From Raffaelea ambrosiae (taxonomy: Eukaryota; Ascomycota; Sordariomycetes; Ophiostomatales; Ophiostomataceae): DNA of 64,000 nt. The notes under the pieces were generated by a model. The model worked only from the letters and a program-made list of their open reading frames with translations, was not told where the DNA came from and searched no databases. A program made the translations under genes and the position numbers. Where the stretch lies: positions 1,365,182 to 1,429,181 of the forward strand of contig PCDI01000002.1 in assembly GCA_002778195.1 (NCBI GenBank). Reading direction: 5' to 3'. Shown here one piece after another: positions 1-10,609 of the stretch. Every line of letters begins with the position of its first letter. The first letter of the stretch is position 1.

Positions 1-386
1 GGCGGGCGCCGTCTGTCCCGTTTTTCGTCGCAGCACAGCCAAATTCGTGTTTCGGCAGGGAGGGGTCGCCCTAAATCGAAGTGCGCTGCTCCAGCAATGG
101 CCGCGCATAGAGAGATCCAACCAGGATTTTTTTACTTTACTGATGTCCACTCCTCTGTTTGTCTTTTTTTTTTGGACCGCCCGTTTTCTATCCAAACGTT
201 GTTTCTTGTCTGATTTGTTTTTCTTTTCTCACCAATCTCTCTCAGTCTACGACATCCATGGATCGGCTTTCGTTTCAATAACTGAATATATCCTTGTATC
301 TAATTTTTATATGCTTGAACCGAGTATAAGTATATATGCGATGCTTTTACGTCCCTTTCTTCTCTCTTCTTCTCTCCTCGACCTAG
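1..386. other. Left edge, no gene seen
   Basis: T-rich sequence downstream of the dehydrogenase gene. It is probably that gene's 3' untranslated and terminator region. No reading frame here looks like a protein. Confidence 0.5.
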
Positions 387-1172
387 CTATGTAATCAGAG
401 CTCCTCCGTTTGTCGCCACGTGCGCGCCCGTCACAAACTTGTCCTTCATGAAATAGATGTACGCCTCGGCCACGTCTTCGGGCGCACCCATGGTGCCGAC
501 GGGCAGCTTCTTGGCCAGCCCCTCGAAGAAGCCCAGCGCCTCGTCTGACACGTACTGCCAGCGCTCCGTCTTGACCATGCCCGGCTGCACAATGTTGGCG
601 CGGACCGGCGCCATTTCGATGGCCAGGCTGCGCACCAGCACCTCCAGCCCGCCGCAGTAGAAGTTGGGAACCGCCCACCCCTGCGCGGGCAGCCCGGTGG
701 ACTGCCCCGAGGTGAACGTGATGGACGACGCCGGCGATTGGGGCAGGTGGCGCTGCGCCACCTTGGCCAGCAGCACCGGTGCCAGCAGCAGCAGCGACGC
801 CGGCGCCAGGATGCTCTCCTTGGTCTGTGCGCTGAGGGGCTTCACGCCCGGGTCGTTGGCCGCCGTGTAGGCGACGTGGTGGACCGCGCCGTGGCCGGCA
901 ATGGCCGCCTGGAACAGGGCCTCCAGATGGGCCTCGGTGTCCGCGTCGCCGCTGCCCAGGTCAATGGCAAAGCCCTGGACAGCCGAGGACTGGCCGTGCT
1001 GCGCCTTGAGCCTCTGGACCGTCTTGTCGACGCGCTCCTGGCTGGACGAGGCCACCGTGACGCGGGCTCCGTACGACAGAGCGGCTTCGGCCACGCAGAA
1101 GCCAATGCCCGACGTGCCTCCGATGACGAGGACGTGCTTGTCCTGCAGCTGGCGGTAGGTTTCTGGAGCCAT
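387..1172 (-). CDS. Atypical short-chain dehydrogenase/reductase (SDR)
   Basis: Single-exon protein of 261 residues. The start at 1172 was chosen because the frame stays open upstream to 1307 but the SDR fold begins right after this Met. Residues 13-24 form the first beta strand and the NAD(P)-binding motif GGTSGIG (18-24). An Asn-Asp pair, a Ser in TFTSGQS and a C-terminal NGG motif follow as in classical SDRs. Where classical enzymes have Tyr-x-x-x-Lys, this one reads Tyr-Cys-Gly-Gly-Leu, so the catalytic lysine is missing. The length fits a soluble cytosolic oxidoreductase of 250-270 residues. Substrate unknown. It could be a divergent enzyme using other residues or a non-catalytic relative. 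The SDR call is firm; activity is not. Confidence 0.9.
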   Translation of the reverse strand: MAPETYRQLQDKHVLVIGGTSGIGFCVAEAALSYGARVTVASSSQERVDKTVQRLKAQHGQSSAVQGFAIDLGSGDADTEAHLEALFQAAIAGHGAVHHVAYTAANDPGVKPLSAQTKESILAPASLLLLAPVLLAKVAQRHLPQSPASSITFTSGQSTGLPAQGWAVPNFYCGGLEVLVRSLAIEMAPVRANIVQPGMVKTERWQYVSDEALGFFEGLAKKLPVGTMGAPEDVAEAYIYFMKDKFVTGAHVATNGGALIT

Positions 1173-1818
1173 GTTGCCGAGAGAGAGAGAGTTTCGGGCT
1201 GTCTTTGGATCGTCCGCAAGCTGTCTTGTTTGGCGGCTCTTGTTTGTCACTTGTGATGCCCTGCTGGCTACAAAGTCAGACCAGATGTCTCCATGTCTTT
1301 TATACACAACCGACGTTCCTCAAGGCTGCACAATTGCAACACTTGCACGAGCACGATCGGCCTGATCCTTAGTCAGGTCGGCCAGTTGTTCGTCCGACCT
1401 TTGCAATGCCGGTTCGTACGATGATCAGTTTAGAACTAACCAGTTGCCTAAAAAGTTTGTGGTGTTATTCACAGCGAAAATCCGATGTCCGAGCATAAAG
1501 TCCGGATCATGGCCACCTGTGCTCACCATTGGACCTTGGAATGGCCTCCCACGCGCACACCTCGGACGTGGCATTGCCCAACGAGGCAACTTTGTGGATA
1601 CACACGACAAATGGAGTGTACAAAACGAAAGAAAAAAAAGGGATACCCACTGACAAGCCAACTCCGAAAGGAAACAGCCTCCTGTCTGAGAGCCTTGTGG
1701 GCTGTCTCTGGAATCATTTGCATTTTCCGTTTCGTTTACATGCCCTGGCGACCAGCCATGACATCGTCGTCGCTCGGAAGCCGCCCAAGTCCTGCAGGTA
1801 TGTGTAAGACAGGAGGGA
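1173..1818. other. Intergenic, no supported gene
   Basis: Promoter side of the SDR gene and downstream flank of the kinase remnant. Reading frames are open for up to about 145 codons but have no recognisable protein character. Confidence 0.4.
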
Positions 1819-2409
1819 TTAGGTGTGACCATGTCTCCTGTTCTTTCGAGTGTCACAGGCAAGTACTATCCCAAATTTATGGGGTGTATTATGTGTGTCC
1901 TTTCTTGTCTTCGTTTCAATCCTATACGCACACTCCTCGCCCAACGGCTCTGCGTACTCCGGATGACCTTGGACCGCCGAGCCCCCAAAATTGCACAGTT
2001 TGACGCGGTAATCGGAGAATAGAAGTACATTGCGGCAGCTCATATCACAGTACAGTACGTTCTGTGAGTAGATGTGCTGCAGGCCGTGGGCGACATCTAA
2101 GCACACGCGTAGGCGGAGAGCCTTGGGCAGAGGCGTCCCCTGGTGCTGGCAGATACACTTACGGGCATCGCCATGCGGCGCATATTCGAGACAAAGTGAG
2201 CGCACACCTGGGTGCACTTCCTCGATGCTAAAGTACTTCAGTATATTGGGATGGTCGCCTAGGAGCCGGTATCTGAAGTCCTCGCGCACAAAGCACTGCT
2301 CGGGGTCTTCGTCCACGAGGCCGGCGCGCAGCTTGCCGTCTTCCCAGACTTGATAGCCCTAGAGTGCTGTTTTCTCGTCGACGGACGTAATGATGAAGCT
2401 CAAGTCCAT
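1819..2409 (-). pseudogene. Protein-kinase-like gene remnant with in-frame TAG
   Basis: The reading frame from an ATG at 2409 gives a kinase N-lobe start (MDLSFIITSVDEK), hits TAG at 2359-2361, and resumes in the same frame with GYQVWEDGK and about 130 kinase-like residues to about 1924. Visible parts are the N-lobe helix (DHPNILKYF), a hinge (LCLEYAPHG), a catalytic loop (YCDMSCRNVLL, with the catalytic Asp and Asn kept) and a metal-binding loop reading NFG instead of DFG. After EECAY the similarity stops, so most of the C-lobe is absent unless it lies beyond an unseen intron. This resembles the small divergent Ser/Thr kinases that are often multiplied in fungal genomes. The stop, the Asp-to-Asn change and the truncation together argue for a dead copy. 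Confidence 0.7.
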
Positions 2410-3238
2410 ACTGACGATGGACCACCACCCCATAATGGCAAAGAAACCTGCCTCTTTCCCCACAAGCAAGATAGATAAACCAGTAAGTCGATTAAATAAA
2501 GAAGAGGATACTCATGCGGCAAGACAAAGTCCAGCACGAGTCTTGTGAGTTCGGCCACGAGTAGATGCCTGGCCATAAGTAAGCACACGTGACCCATTCA
2601 TCTCCAAATATTTCGTGATACGTGCGTGCCAACAAAAGAAGAAGAAAAAAACAGAAAAGAAAAAGAAAAACAAGCCGTATAGTTTCAGATTTAGTGAGAT
2701 TCCAGAGTTCGCGCAAGCCACGGAGAAGATTGAGCACTGCTGTAACGCCATTCGGCAGAGTCTCGTGTATTTAGTTGATGCCACTCCCCTGATACGAATC
2801 TGGATCAAGAACTCTAGAGCATGAACTATCAAATGGAGCCTTATTACGATTCTACGGGGTCTACGCACAATAGCCACGGATTAGAGAGAACAACATCAAT
2901 CGTTTTGGACCAAACTGGAAGCCCACATTCTTTCAAGAAAGCCAAGGCAAACGACGAAAGTAAACGGTGAACACAAACTGTAACGAACGAACTAAAATGA
3001 AAACGATTGAAAAACAACACGAACAACTGAACAAGGGGACATGCACACAAACTGAGCTTCTCCGATTTTCAATAGAACTGCAAAAATCAAGACGCAAGTG
3101 TCCTCAGCATGACTGACAAAGTATAAGTAAGCAGTCAGTGACGGTCCCGTTTTCGAGCGACTCACCATCGAGAACAAGTTCTCAACATATCCATCTTTTG
3201 CATAGGGCACAACGAGCACACACTAGCCTTTCAAGCTC
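2410..3238. other. Intergenic, A/T-richer, no gene seen
   Basis: Contains A-rich tracts (about 2636-2672). No frame resembles a protein. It includes the promoter of the acidic protein gene on the right. Confidence 0.4.
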
Positions 3239-3985
3239 TTGGTGTTCACCACGCCCGCCGCAGCCATGCCTTTCGGGTACGTAAGTGGCTCCGACTACGA
3301 CAGCGACGTTGACTCGGAAGTTGACTCGCTTCAAGAGTCCGTCTCCAGTCTCAGTCTCCGTGCTGAATCCAACGAAATCCCACCGCAGGACCCCAACGAC
3401 GGTAGCGACGCAGAGCCCATTCTAGCCCGCATATTGCTGGCCGGCACAGCGCGCTTCGCCAACAGTGGGCTGATTGCCCAGAGGTCTGCCGAGATCTTTG
3501 CGCGCGAGGTGGCCAACGTCGCTGCCCAGCACACCCACCCCATCTCGGTGGGATACTACCTGGAAATCATCCAGCGCGGCCCCGTCACCGACGTTCCCTG
3601 CCTGATCAACGAGGAGACTGCCACCGGCTGCTCTATTCACCCAGACACCTACTCGCCCGACTGCACCGCACCCTGGGTGCCATTCCTCGAGGAATCGCTG
3701 CATGGTCAGTCTCTCTGTTTTCTGTCCATCGACGTGGGCACCGAGCCCCGGCTCTCGGCCATCCTCGTGTACGTCGTCCACAGCTGGGCCATGACAGCGA
3801 TGTGGCAGTGCATCTCGTTCTCTGAAGATCTTCCAAGGGACGGCAACGACAAGCGCAAGATCGAGCGCCATGCACAGAAGACGGTGCAGACGTGGGTGGG
3901 CGATGTTATCACCCTGGCGCGTCTGTGGGACACAGACCCAGAGGCCGTTGTGGCCATGTACAACCTCTTCTTGGAAGAAAACTAA
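3239..3985 (+). CDS. Acidic protein of unknown function
   Basis: Single open frame of 248 residues. A second in-frame Met at 3266 (MPFGYVSGSD) would give 239 residues and may be the true start, since the nine residues before it look untranslated. The N-terminal 60 residues are Ser/Asp/Glu-rich (SDYDSDVDSEVDS) and probably disordered. The remainder is a mixed helical domain with several Trp and Cys residues and no transmembrane stretch or signal peptide. I recognise no family. Codon use and the length of the frame support it being coding. Confidence 0.6.
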   Translation: MVFTTPAAAMPFGYVSGSDYDSDVDSEVDSLQESVSSLSLRAESNEIPPQDPNDGSDAEPILARILLAGTARFANSGLIAQRSAEIFAREVANVAAQHTHPISVGYYLEIIQRGPVTDVPCLINEETATGCSIHPDTYSPDCTAPWVPFLEESLHGQSLCFLSIDVGTEPRLSAILVYVVHSWAMTAMWQCISFSEDLPRDGNDKRKIERHAQKTVQTWVGDVITLARLWDTDPEAVVAMYNLFLEEN

Positions 3986-6900
3986 CTGTCGGCTGAAAAC
4001 AGGAAGAACTACGTTAACAGATAGGGCCAAGAACACATTCACCAGACACGCATCCGGCGCGGAAGCCGAAAAGGCATTCAACAGGTAAGTGAGAGTGAAA
4101 GTCTTTGCTAACATTCAAGTCATAAATCGAGGCGTTGCTCTAGTTGAGTTACAATCCAAGTCTATCAATTGAACAAAACTTTCCCTTGCCCATTGAAACA
4201 AAGTGAGCAAGCTGAAAAGAGCAGCAATTAAAAAACAGTCGGTGTCAAGCTGCACAAGACTAATGGATACTGAATGGTGCCAAACATCCTAAAGGGCAGG
4301 AGGTTCTCCTCGACTGTGGCGTGGGCGCTTACAATGCAATGCATGCATGTTTGAAAACGTGACACAGAAGAAGACAACAAGAAACAACGCAGAACGTCTC
4401 TTGTGCCCAGTTTCTCGATTGCAATAACCCTATACTCAAAAGACATGCATGTCTTTGACGTAAAACATTATGTCAACGATCACATGGAGCGATCGGCAGG
4501 AAAAGAGTGCTTTACAAAGTTCTCAACAATAGCGAGCCAAATTCATTTTTGGCAACAAAGACAGCCACGTGCAGCTGCGAAACATTCTAGTATACCGAAG
4601 GATCGCCAGTCTTGGCAGAGCCCAGGTCCTGCTGTCCCCCGGCGAAAAAAAAACAAAGCTGGATTGAAAATAGCTTCTCTTGACAAAATAACAATCCATT
4701 CATGTTCTCTGAGGAGCACTACTGCATTGTATGTACTATGTATGTCGACAAGATCGGCGTGCGACCGTTCTCATCACCGACTTGCCTATACGAAGAGTAC
4801 TCTCTGCACGCCAGCCTTGAAATAAAGTGAAACAGAGTGGCTACCTACCTAGTATGGTAACAATACGATCGGCAAGGGAGACTGTCAACCCTGTTGGCCC
4901 ACTGGAACGTGCGCCACGCGGAATACACAGTATGATACAGAAATAGAGACCAACTCAATAGTTGTTCCAAGTGCACCGTACTTTTGCATGCATATGCATA
5001 TACTCGTACATAGCAGGATACCAGAGAGAGAAACGCAACTACGAGTATACGGATATGCGGACAACGAGATCGCTAGATCGTTTTCTTCTCGAGTTCTTAC
5101 ACAACCAAAACCGAAACAATTGACAGCGCAGACCGCAAAGCCGGCACAGAAAAGATCGCCGTGCCAAGGCATGCAACATGAATGACCGGGCCTTCCGGCA
5201 GTATCGCTTCCCAACCAAGGAGAGAATCTTCTGAGGCTGAAAAGACAGGCGGCGGAAATATGCGAGTAGCACGTAATACGAGCATGGCTTGCAGACCGAA
5301 AGAAAGAAACCAAAAAAAGAGAGAACGAGGCACAGAGAGAGAGCCCAAAAGGCAATAACGAGTATTGGTCGTAGAGATCGTAGAGCCAAAGCAGGCTGAC
5401 TGCAAAAAAGGACAAGAAAGTCAAAGCGGCACAAAAGTCCCTATTGTATTATTGCCTCTATTGCCCTTTTGGGACATGGCCTGTGTACTTTCCGACTACT
5501 GACGAGCACTGACCATTGGCTCTGTGCAAACGGTCCGTTTCAGAGAGCACACCATTCTTCAACGAGGTTGGCGAAGATCGAAGGGGAAAAAGAAGAGGAA
5601 TAGCCTCAAAGCAGACGCGGCTTGTGTGCCGTCTCAGTAGCTTCTCAACAGCTAGCTACGACGGCAGAGACATGTTGAAAAGGACTGCCCGAGTAAGAGT
5701 ACTTCTGAACGTGACTAAGAGCAACCCCCTGCAGCGCAGAGGCATGGGGCGGTATCCTTGGTTGCATGTCTCTATTCTTGGAAACGTGGTCTCGAAGAAG
5801 CACAGAAACCCCCACAAAAAGCTAAAGAGTCAAAAAGAAGAAGGGATAAAAAAAGGAAAACAAGGAATGGGAGAGAAGGAAGACAGGTGGAAGAAGAAGC
5901 AAAAAAAAAGAAAGAAGGTGGCAGCGAATGGGGAACGAAAATGACAAGGGGCGCAAAGAAGAAGGCGTAGCCGGACAATGAGAAACAGCGGCTCTCAATA
6001 GTGCGTCCAACAGCCGAGAAGGCCGAAACCCAGCTAAGATCCTGAATGCAGGGGGGGTGGCAAGTCCGACTACACGTGGCGATCAGAGAAGCCGTTTTGT
6101 AAGCTCAGGCACCAGGAACAGCACGAGAGGGAACTGGAGGTGCCGATCAGCTGAAAGGAGCAGAGAGGAGCAAAGAGAGAAAGGGAAAACGGCTAATAAC
6201 GGGCTAACATGACGTACCAGGACCAACGAATCAAAGAGTCCGAGTCAAAGAGTCCAAGGGTCAAAGAGACAAGGAGACGAAAAAAACAATAGATGGAAAA
6301 AGACCAGACGGGACTTTTGGCCGCAGTTATGCATGTATTGCACAAAGGTACCATCCATGCTCAGCAAAGAAAAGGATTGCAGGGCAAGGAATAATAGGAA
6401 TAATAGGAATATTAAGAATATTAAGAATATTAAGAATAAATACGCGTTAGACTCCAAAGGAAACCCAGCCGTCTGGCCTATCAGGAGTTGCGAGTGGGTC
6501 GTTGTGGACCTGCTAGGGCTCTCCAAACAAACCAAGAGCAGGTCGAAACTCGCTCTTCCTAGCATCTCCTACCGGGACCAACCTTGTTTAAAAAGCCAAT
6601 CCTACCATAGCTGAAGCTGAGGCAGCTGCAGCACCCAACGAAAATCAGGTTGTTGCTTCCGAGCTGCAACCGCCGTCCACACAGCCCAACGCAGCTAAGC
6701 CTGCAGGTTGCTTCGTATTCTAAAAAAGAGTGCATACAATATGTAGCTATGCTTGTAAGCAAGCCAGAAATGAAGAAAAAAAATGCAAGGAATGAGTCCC
6801 GAGCTTGCCCAGAGGTGCTTCTTGTTGTGCCTGCCGTGCTGCCCTCCGTGTGGTACACCCATCTGATGTTGAGGGCACTTTGTTGGCACATTAACCTTAA

Positions 6901-7294
6901 ACGGTCTGTTCCTTTGTGAATAGGAAACTTAGCAGAGACCATGTCTACTATGTATGTTGGTTTCTGACATGGATGACTCGTGAGGGGCTCGTGAGTTGCA
7001 CAAAATACGGGACATGCTGCATATTCCTCTGTCACGAGTGAATGCAGGCCCGCGCCCCCCAACAGCAACCACAGATCCTGCTATGGAGCGATGTATCGGA
7101 TCTGACAGACTCGTAGGAGAAAAAGAGACACTACCGCCAGGCGTTCCCATCTCTGTGCCGCTGTGGACCTCTGCAAAACCAAACTATTGACGACGATCCA
7201 AAGATGCATCGACTCGAATTATGTACGATCTATTGTTCGTATTCTTCTGCTTGTCCAGGTCCGTGCAGCCCTGGTTCCTCCCCCCCCGATCCTG

Positions 7295-7325
7295 GTTGTT
7301 CTTGTTGTTGTTGTTGTTGTTGTTT
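7295..7325. repeat. GTT trinucleotide repeat
   Basis: Near-perfect run of (TTG/GTT) units with one C interruption, in non-coding sequence. Confidence 0.85.
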
Positions 7326-7803
7326 GTCAACTCGTGCCCGACTGCGATCTCCACGGGTACATTGTACTCGCAGGTCGTCCTGTCTTTGCTGCTCTGCTCT
7401 GCTCGACGTGTTCGGCCATGTCCTAGGCCGTCTCCACAATGGGTGCACCGACGGGCGTGCGAGGTTGGCCCGAACAGTATCGTACCCGTGCATTGCACAG
7501 AACACGTCAGAGAATGTGGAAGCTATCGACACCAGCAAGGGACAAGCATCAGTCCTTTTGTTCGTCTCCTCTTGTTTACCGTCTTTCCGAGAGACAGCTC
7601 GACGCATGGCGAGAGGCAAACAAAGTCCAAGGTCAATGCACACACCAGTCCAGTTCGGCTGACCCGGAGAAGCGAGCCTGAACTATTGGACTGCCTGGAG
7701 CACGTATCTCTCACGTTTGAGCGACCAGAATATTTTGTGCATGTACCTCTTCTCTTCTTGCGAGAACGATCAGTAAGTTGCTCTCCATAGCGTCTCCTCC
7801 GTG

Positions 7804-7811
7804 TATAAATA
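7804..7811 (+). promoter_or_regulatory. TATA box of the Gly-rich wall protein gene
   Basis: TATAAATA lies 218 bp before the ATG at 8029, followed by CT-rich sequence typical of strong fungal promoters. A second TATA-like run (7991-8003, TATAATATATAAA) lies only about 25 bp before the ATG, too close to serve the same start unless the leader is very short. Confidence 0.5.
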
Positions 7812-8028
7812 TATGGCTCCTGGCTCCTATCCCATCTTCCTTCTCTTGATGTTTGAATGATTCAGAGCATCCTTTCATCCTATCCCCTCACTTCCCTAGT
7901 TTGCTTCTCTATTCAGCCAGGAGTGAAGTCTTTCTCCTTTCCCCCATATACAGGTCTCTTACAGACTTTGTCCCCCTTCCCCTTTCTTTTTATAATATAT
8001 AAATACACCTTCCTCACGCACATACACC

Positions 8029-9854
8029 ATGCGTACTGTTGTGGCCATTGCTGGCATTGCCAGCCTTGCCCAGCTTGCTGCGGCCACAGAAGGTAGTGGT
8101 GAAACCTACGGCTCGGGCTCCTCGGGCAGCAGCGGCAGCTATGGCTCTGGTGGCTCGTCGGGCTCGTCTGGTAGCTACGGCTCTGGTGGCTCCGGTGGTT
8201 CCTCGGGTGGCTATGGTGGCTCGTCCGGTGGCTCGTCGGGCGGCTCTTCGGGCGGATATGGTGGTGGCTCCTCTGGAGGCTGGGGCTGGTGGCCTTGGGG
8301 TAGCGGTGGTGGTAGCACCACCACGACTGCTCCTGGCTACGGCAGCGGAGGCAGCGGTGGTGGTGGCTACGGTGGTGGTGGTGGCAGCACGACCACGACT
8401 GCTCCTGGCTACGGCGGCGGAGGCAGCGGTGGTGGTGGCNNNNNNNNNNNNNNNNNNNNNNNNNNNNNNNNNNNNNNNNNNNNNNNNNNNNNNNNNNNNN
8501 NNNNNNNNNNNNNNNNNNNNNNNNNNNNNNNNNNNNNNNNNNNNNNNNNNNNNNNNNNNNNNNNNNNNNNNNNNNNNNNNNNNNNNNNNNNNNNNNNNNN
8601 NNNNNNNNNNNNNNNNNNNNNNNNNNNNNNNNNNNNNNNNNNNNNNNNNNNNNNNNNNNNNNNNNNNNNNNNNNNNNNNNNNNNNNNNNNNNNNNNNNNN
8701 NNNNNNNNNNNNNNNNNNNNNNNNNNNNNNNNNNNNNNNNNNNNNNNNNNNNNNNNNNNNNNNNNNNNNNNNNNNNNNNNNNNNNNNNNNNNNNNNNNNN
8801 NNNNNNNNNNNNNNNNNNNNNNNNNNNNNNNNNNNNNNNNNNNNNNNNNNNNNNNNNNNNNNNNAGCACCGTCTCTGTTACGTCCGAGACTACCTCGACC
8901 GTCCCCGGCGGCACGGCCACCACGACTGTCGGCAGTTATATTACCATCACGGACAGCGAGACGGGCACCGAGACCGTCTACATCACGTCCACGGTGACCG
9001 ACAGCAGCGAGATCACCTCGACCATCAGCGCCTACATCACGGCCACCACCACGGCCTACGACACCATTACGGAGACCGACACCATCACCGACACGGTGTG
9101 CAGCAGCTCGCCTGCGACCACCCCGAGCACCCCGGTCTCGACGCCGAGCACTCCTGTCAGCACGCCGAGCACTCCTGTCAGCACGCCGAGCACTCCTGTC
9201 AGCACGCCGAGCACTCCTGTCAGCACGCCGAGCACTCCCGTGTCTACGCCTGGTTACAGCACCCCGGCTGTGAGCACGTCGAGCACCCCGGTGTCCACCC
9301 CAGGCTACAGCACTCCCCCTTCGTACGAGACCACCACCACCAGCTCTCCTGCGGGCTATGCGCAGCCTACTGGCAGCTACGGCGGCGGCGGCGGCAGCTA
9401 TGGTGGCGGCGGTGGCTACAGCGGTGGCTACGGCTGGCGCCGCTTCATTGCCCGTGGTGGCAGCTACGGTGGCAGCGGTGGTGGTGGCTATGGCGGTGGC
9501 GGCTACGGGGGTGGCAGCACCACGACGACTGCGCCAGGCTATGGCGGCGGCGGCAGCGGCGGCGGCTGCACCCCGGCCACGGTCACTGTGCCGGGCGTGG
9601 ATACGACGGTCACGGCCTGGAAGACGTCGGTTGTCACGGCGCCGGCGGTGACCCAGACCGTGACCAAGGCGGGCACGATCACCTCGACCGTGAACGTCGA
9701 GACCACCGCGACGGTCCGCGCCGTGACAACCGTCAACGCGGCCGGCACCACCACGGTGACCGAGACGGGCACCAGCTACGTGACGGCCACGGGCACCAAG
9801 ACGAGCACGGCTACGGTGACCGAGACGGCCTGCGGTGGCGGCCACTATTACTGA
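8029..9854 (+). CDS. Secreted Gly/Ser/Thr-rich cell-wall or adhesin-like protein (gap inside)
   Basis: Begins with a signal peptide (MRTVVAIAGIASLAQLAAA, cleavage near residue 20). A Gly/Ser/Tyr-rich domain of SGGSSG and GYGGG repeats follows, with periodic STTTTAPGYG blocks. After the N gap come Thr/Ser-rich beta-type repeats (TVTDSSEITSTISAYITATT), five or more tandem STPVSTP units (9121-9249), another Gly-rich block with the same STTTTAPGYG element, and a second TVT-rich domain to the stop at 9852-9854. The left part is in frame 1 (8029) and the right part in frame 0 (8865 onward). The 425-N gap length is therefore not a true multiple of three, and the two parts are best read as one gene. 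No C-terminal hydrophobic GPI signal is visible; the protein ends HYY. Likely an O-glycosylated wall protein. Confidence 0.8.
8440..8864. other. Assembly gap (425 N)
   Basis: Run of N inside the Gly-rich coding region, flanked by GGTGGTGGC repeats that probably caused assembly collapse. Confidence 1.
9121..9249 (+). repeat. 21-bp coding tandem repeat (STPVSTP)
   Basis: Units of the form AGCACTCCTGTCAGCACGCCG, four almost identical and flanked by diverged copies, encode Ser/Thr/Pro mucin-like sequence. Near identity at the DNA level suggests recent expansion. Confidence 0.9.
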
Positions 9855-10609
9855 GCCAGACGAGCGTGCCACTGACCACCCTGGTGTGGCAAAGAGACAG
9901 CGCGAAGGCGCACACAGACAATGCACAACACACGGCATGTCAGGAGGGATGGGGCCAGGCTGGACTGGATGCATTATTGGCATGGTCGGAAAAATCAAAG
10001 GTTTTTTGTTTTAATTTTGTGTACACATCAAGATAAAGTCAAGGGCCCGCACCGGGCAGTTTCTTTTCCACGACGACTCTGTGCGCAAGACGTACGAAGT
10101 GAAAAACACAGGCAGATCGGCCGTGGTCAGGTAGGTTGATGACCAGGTGTGCGAAAGCAGCCTGGAAGGCTTGGTGTTGTTCCAATCTGCACCTATCGCC
10201 ACAGGGATGGCCCGTGTATATACAAGCTTCTGTCTGCCCCTTTGTGCTGACCATGGCCGGTCGTTTCGTTGCGACTCCCGTCTATTCACCACGCAGTTGC
10301 TATGTATAGAGAGTACAATGATGTGCAAACGACGGTGGGCGTTCGTAAGCAAGACCTATGTCGAGAAAGAAAGCGATGGTCTTGGAAGCCCAATGTTCAA
10401 CGTCGTCATCCCCAACCCGACACCACAAAGAGAGCCATAGTCCAAACAGGTAAACCGGAAAAGGAGAGCAAACGCCCATTTCGCGGCCCTTGACCCATAT
10501 ATGGCCCATGTGCTTCTGCTGATTCCCATGTACTGCCTGCGACACGCAAACGCACACACTCTCTCTCCCACGCCCCCCACACGGGCCAACCGCTCTACTG
10601 CTCTTCGCT
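9855..10609. other. Intergenic between convergent genes
   Basis: Shared 3' region of the Gly-rich protein gene (plus) and the GH76 gene (minus). No gene seen. Confidence 0.5.

Larger units (their letters stand above)
3986..8028. other. 4-kb gene-poor region
   Basis: No convincing gene. The longest frames (5516-5944 plus, 142 codons; 7221-7790 plus, 189 codons) are low-complexity or basic without family features. Contains the TACTATGTA 9-mer at 4734-4742 and 6946-6954, a short tandem repeat of ATTAAGAAT type at about 6390-6440, a GTT/TTG repeat at 7295-7325, and the promoter of the Gly-rich protein gene at the right end. Confidence 0.4.

Noticed and set aside
9121..9249. CRISPR-like spaced repeats
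   Set aside because: Units are directly adjacent, in frame and encode Ser/Thr/Pro repeats in a eukaryotic gene.
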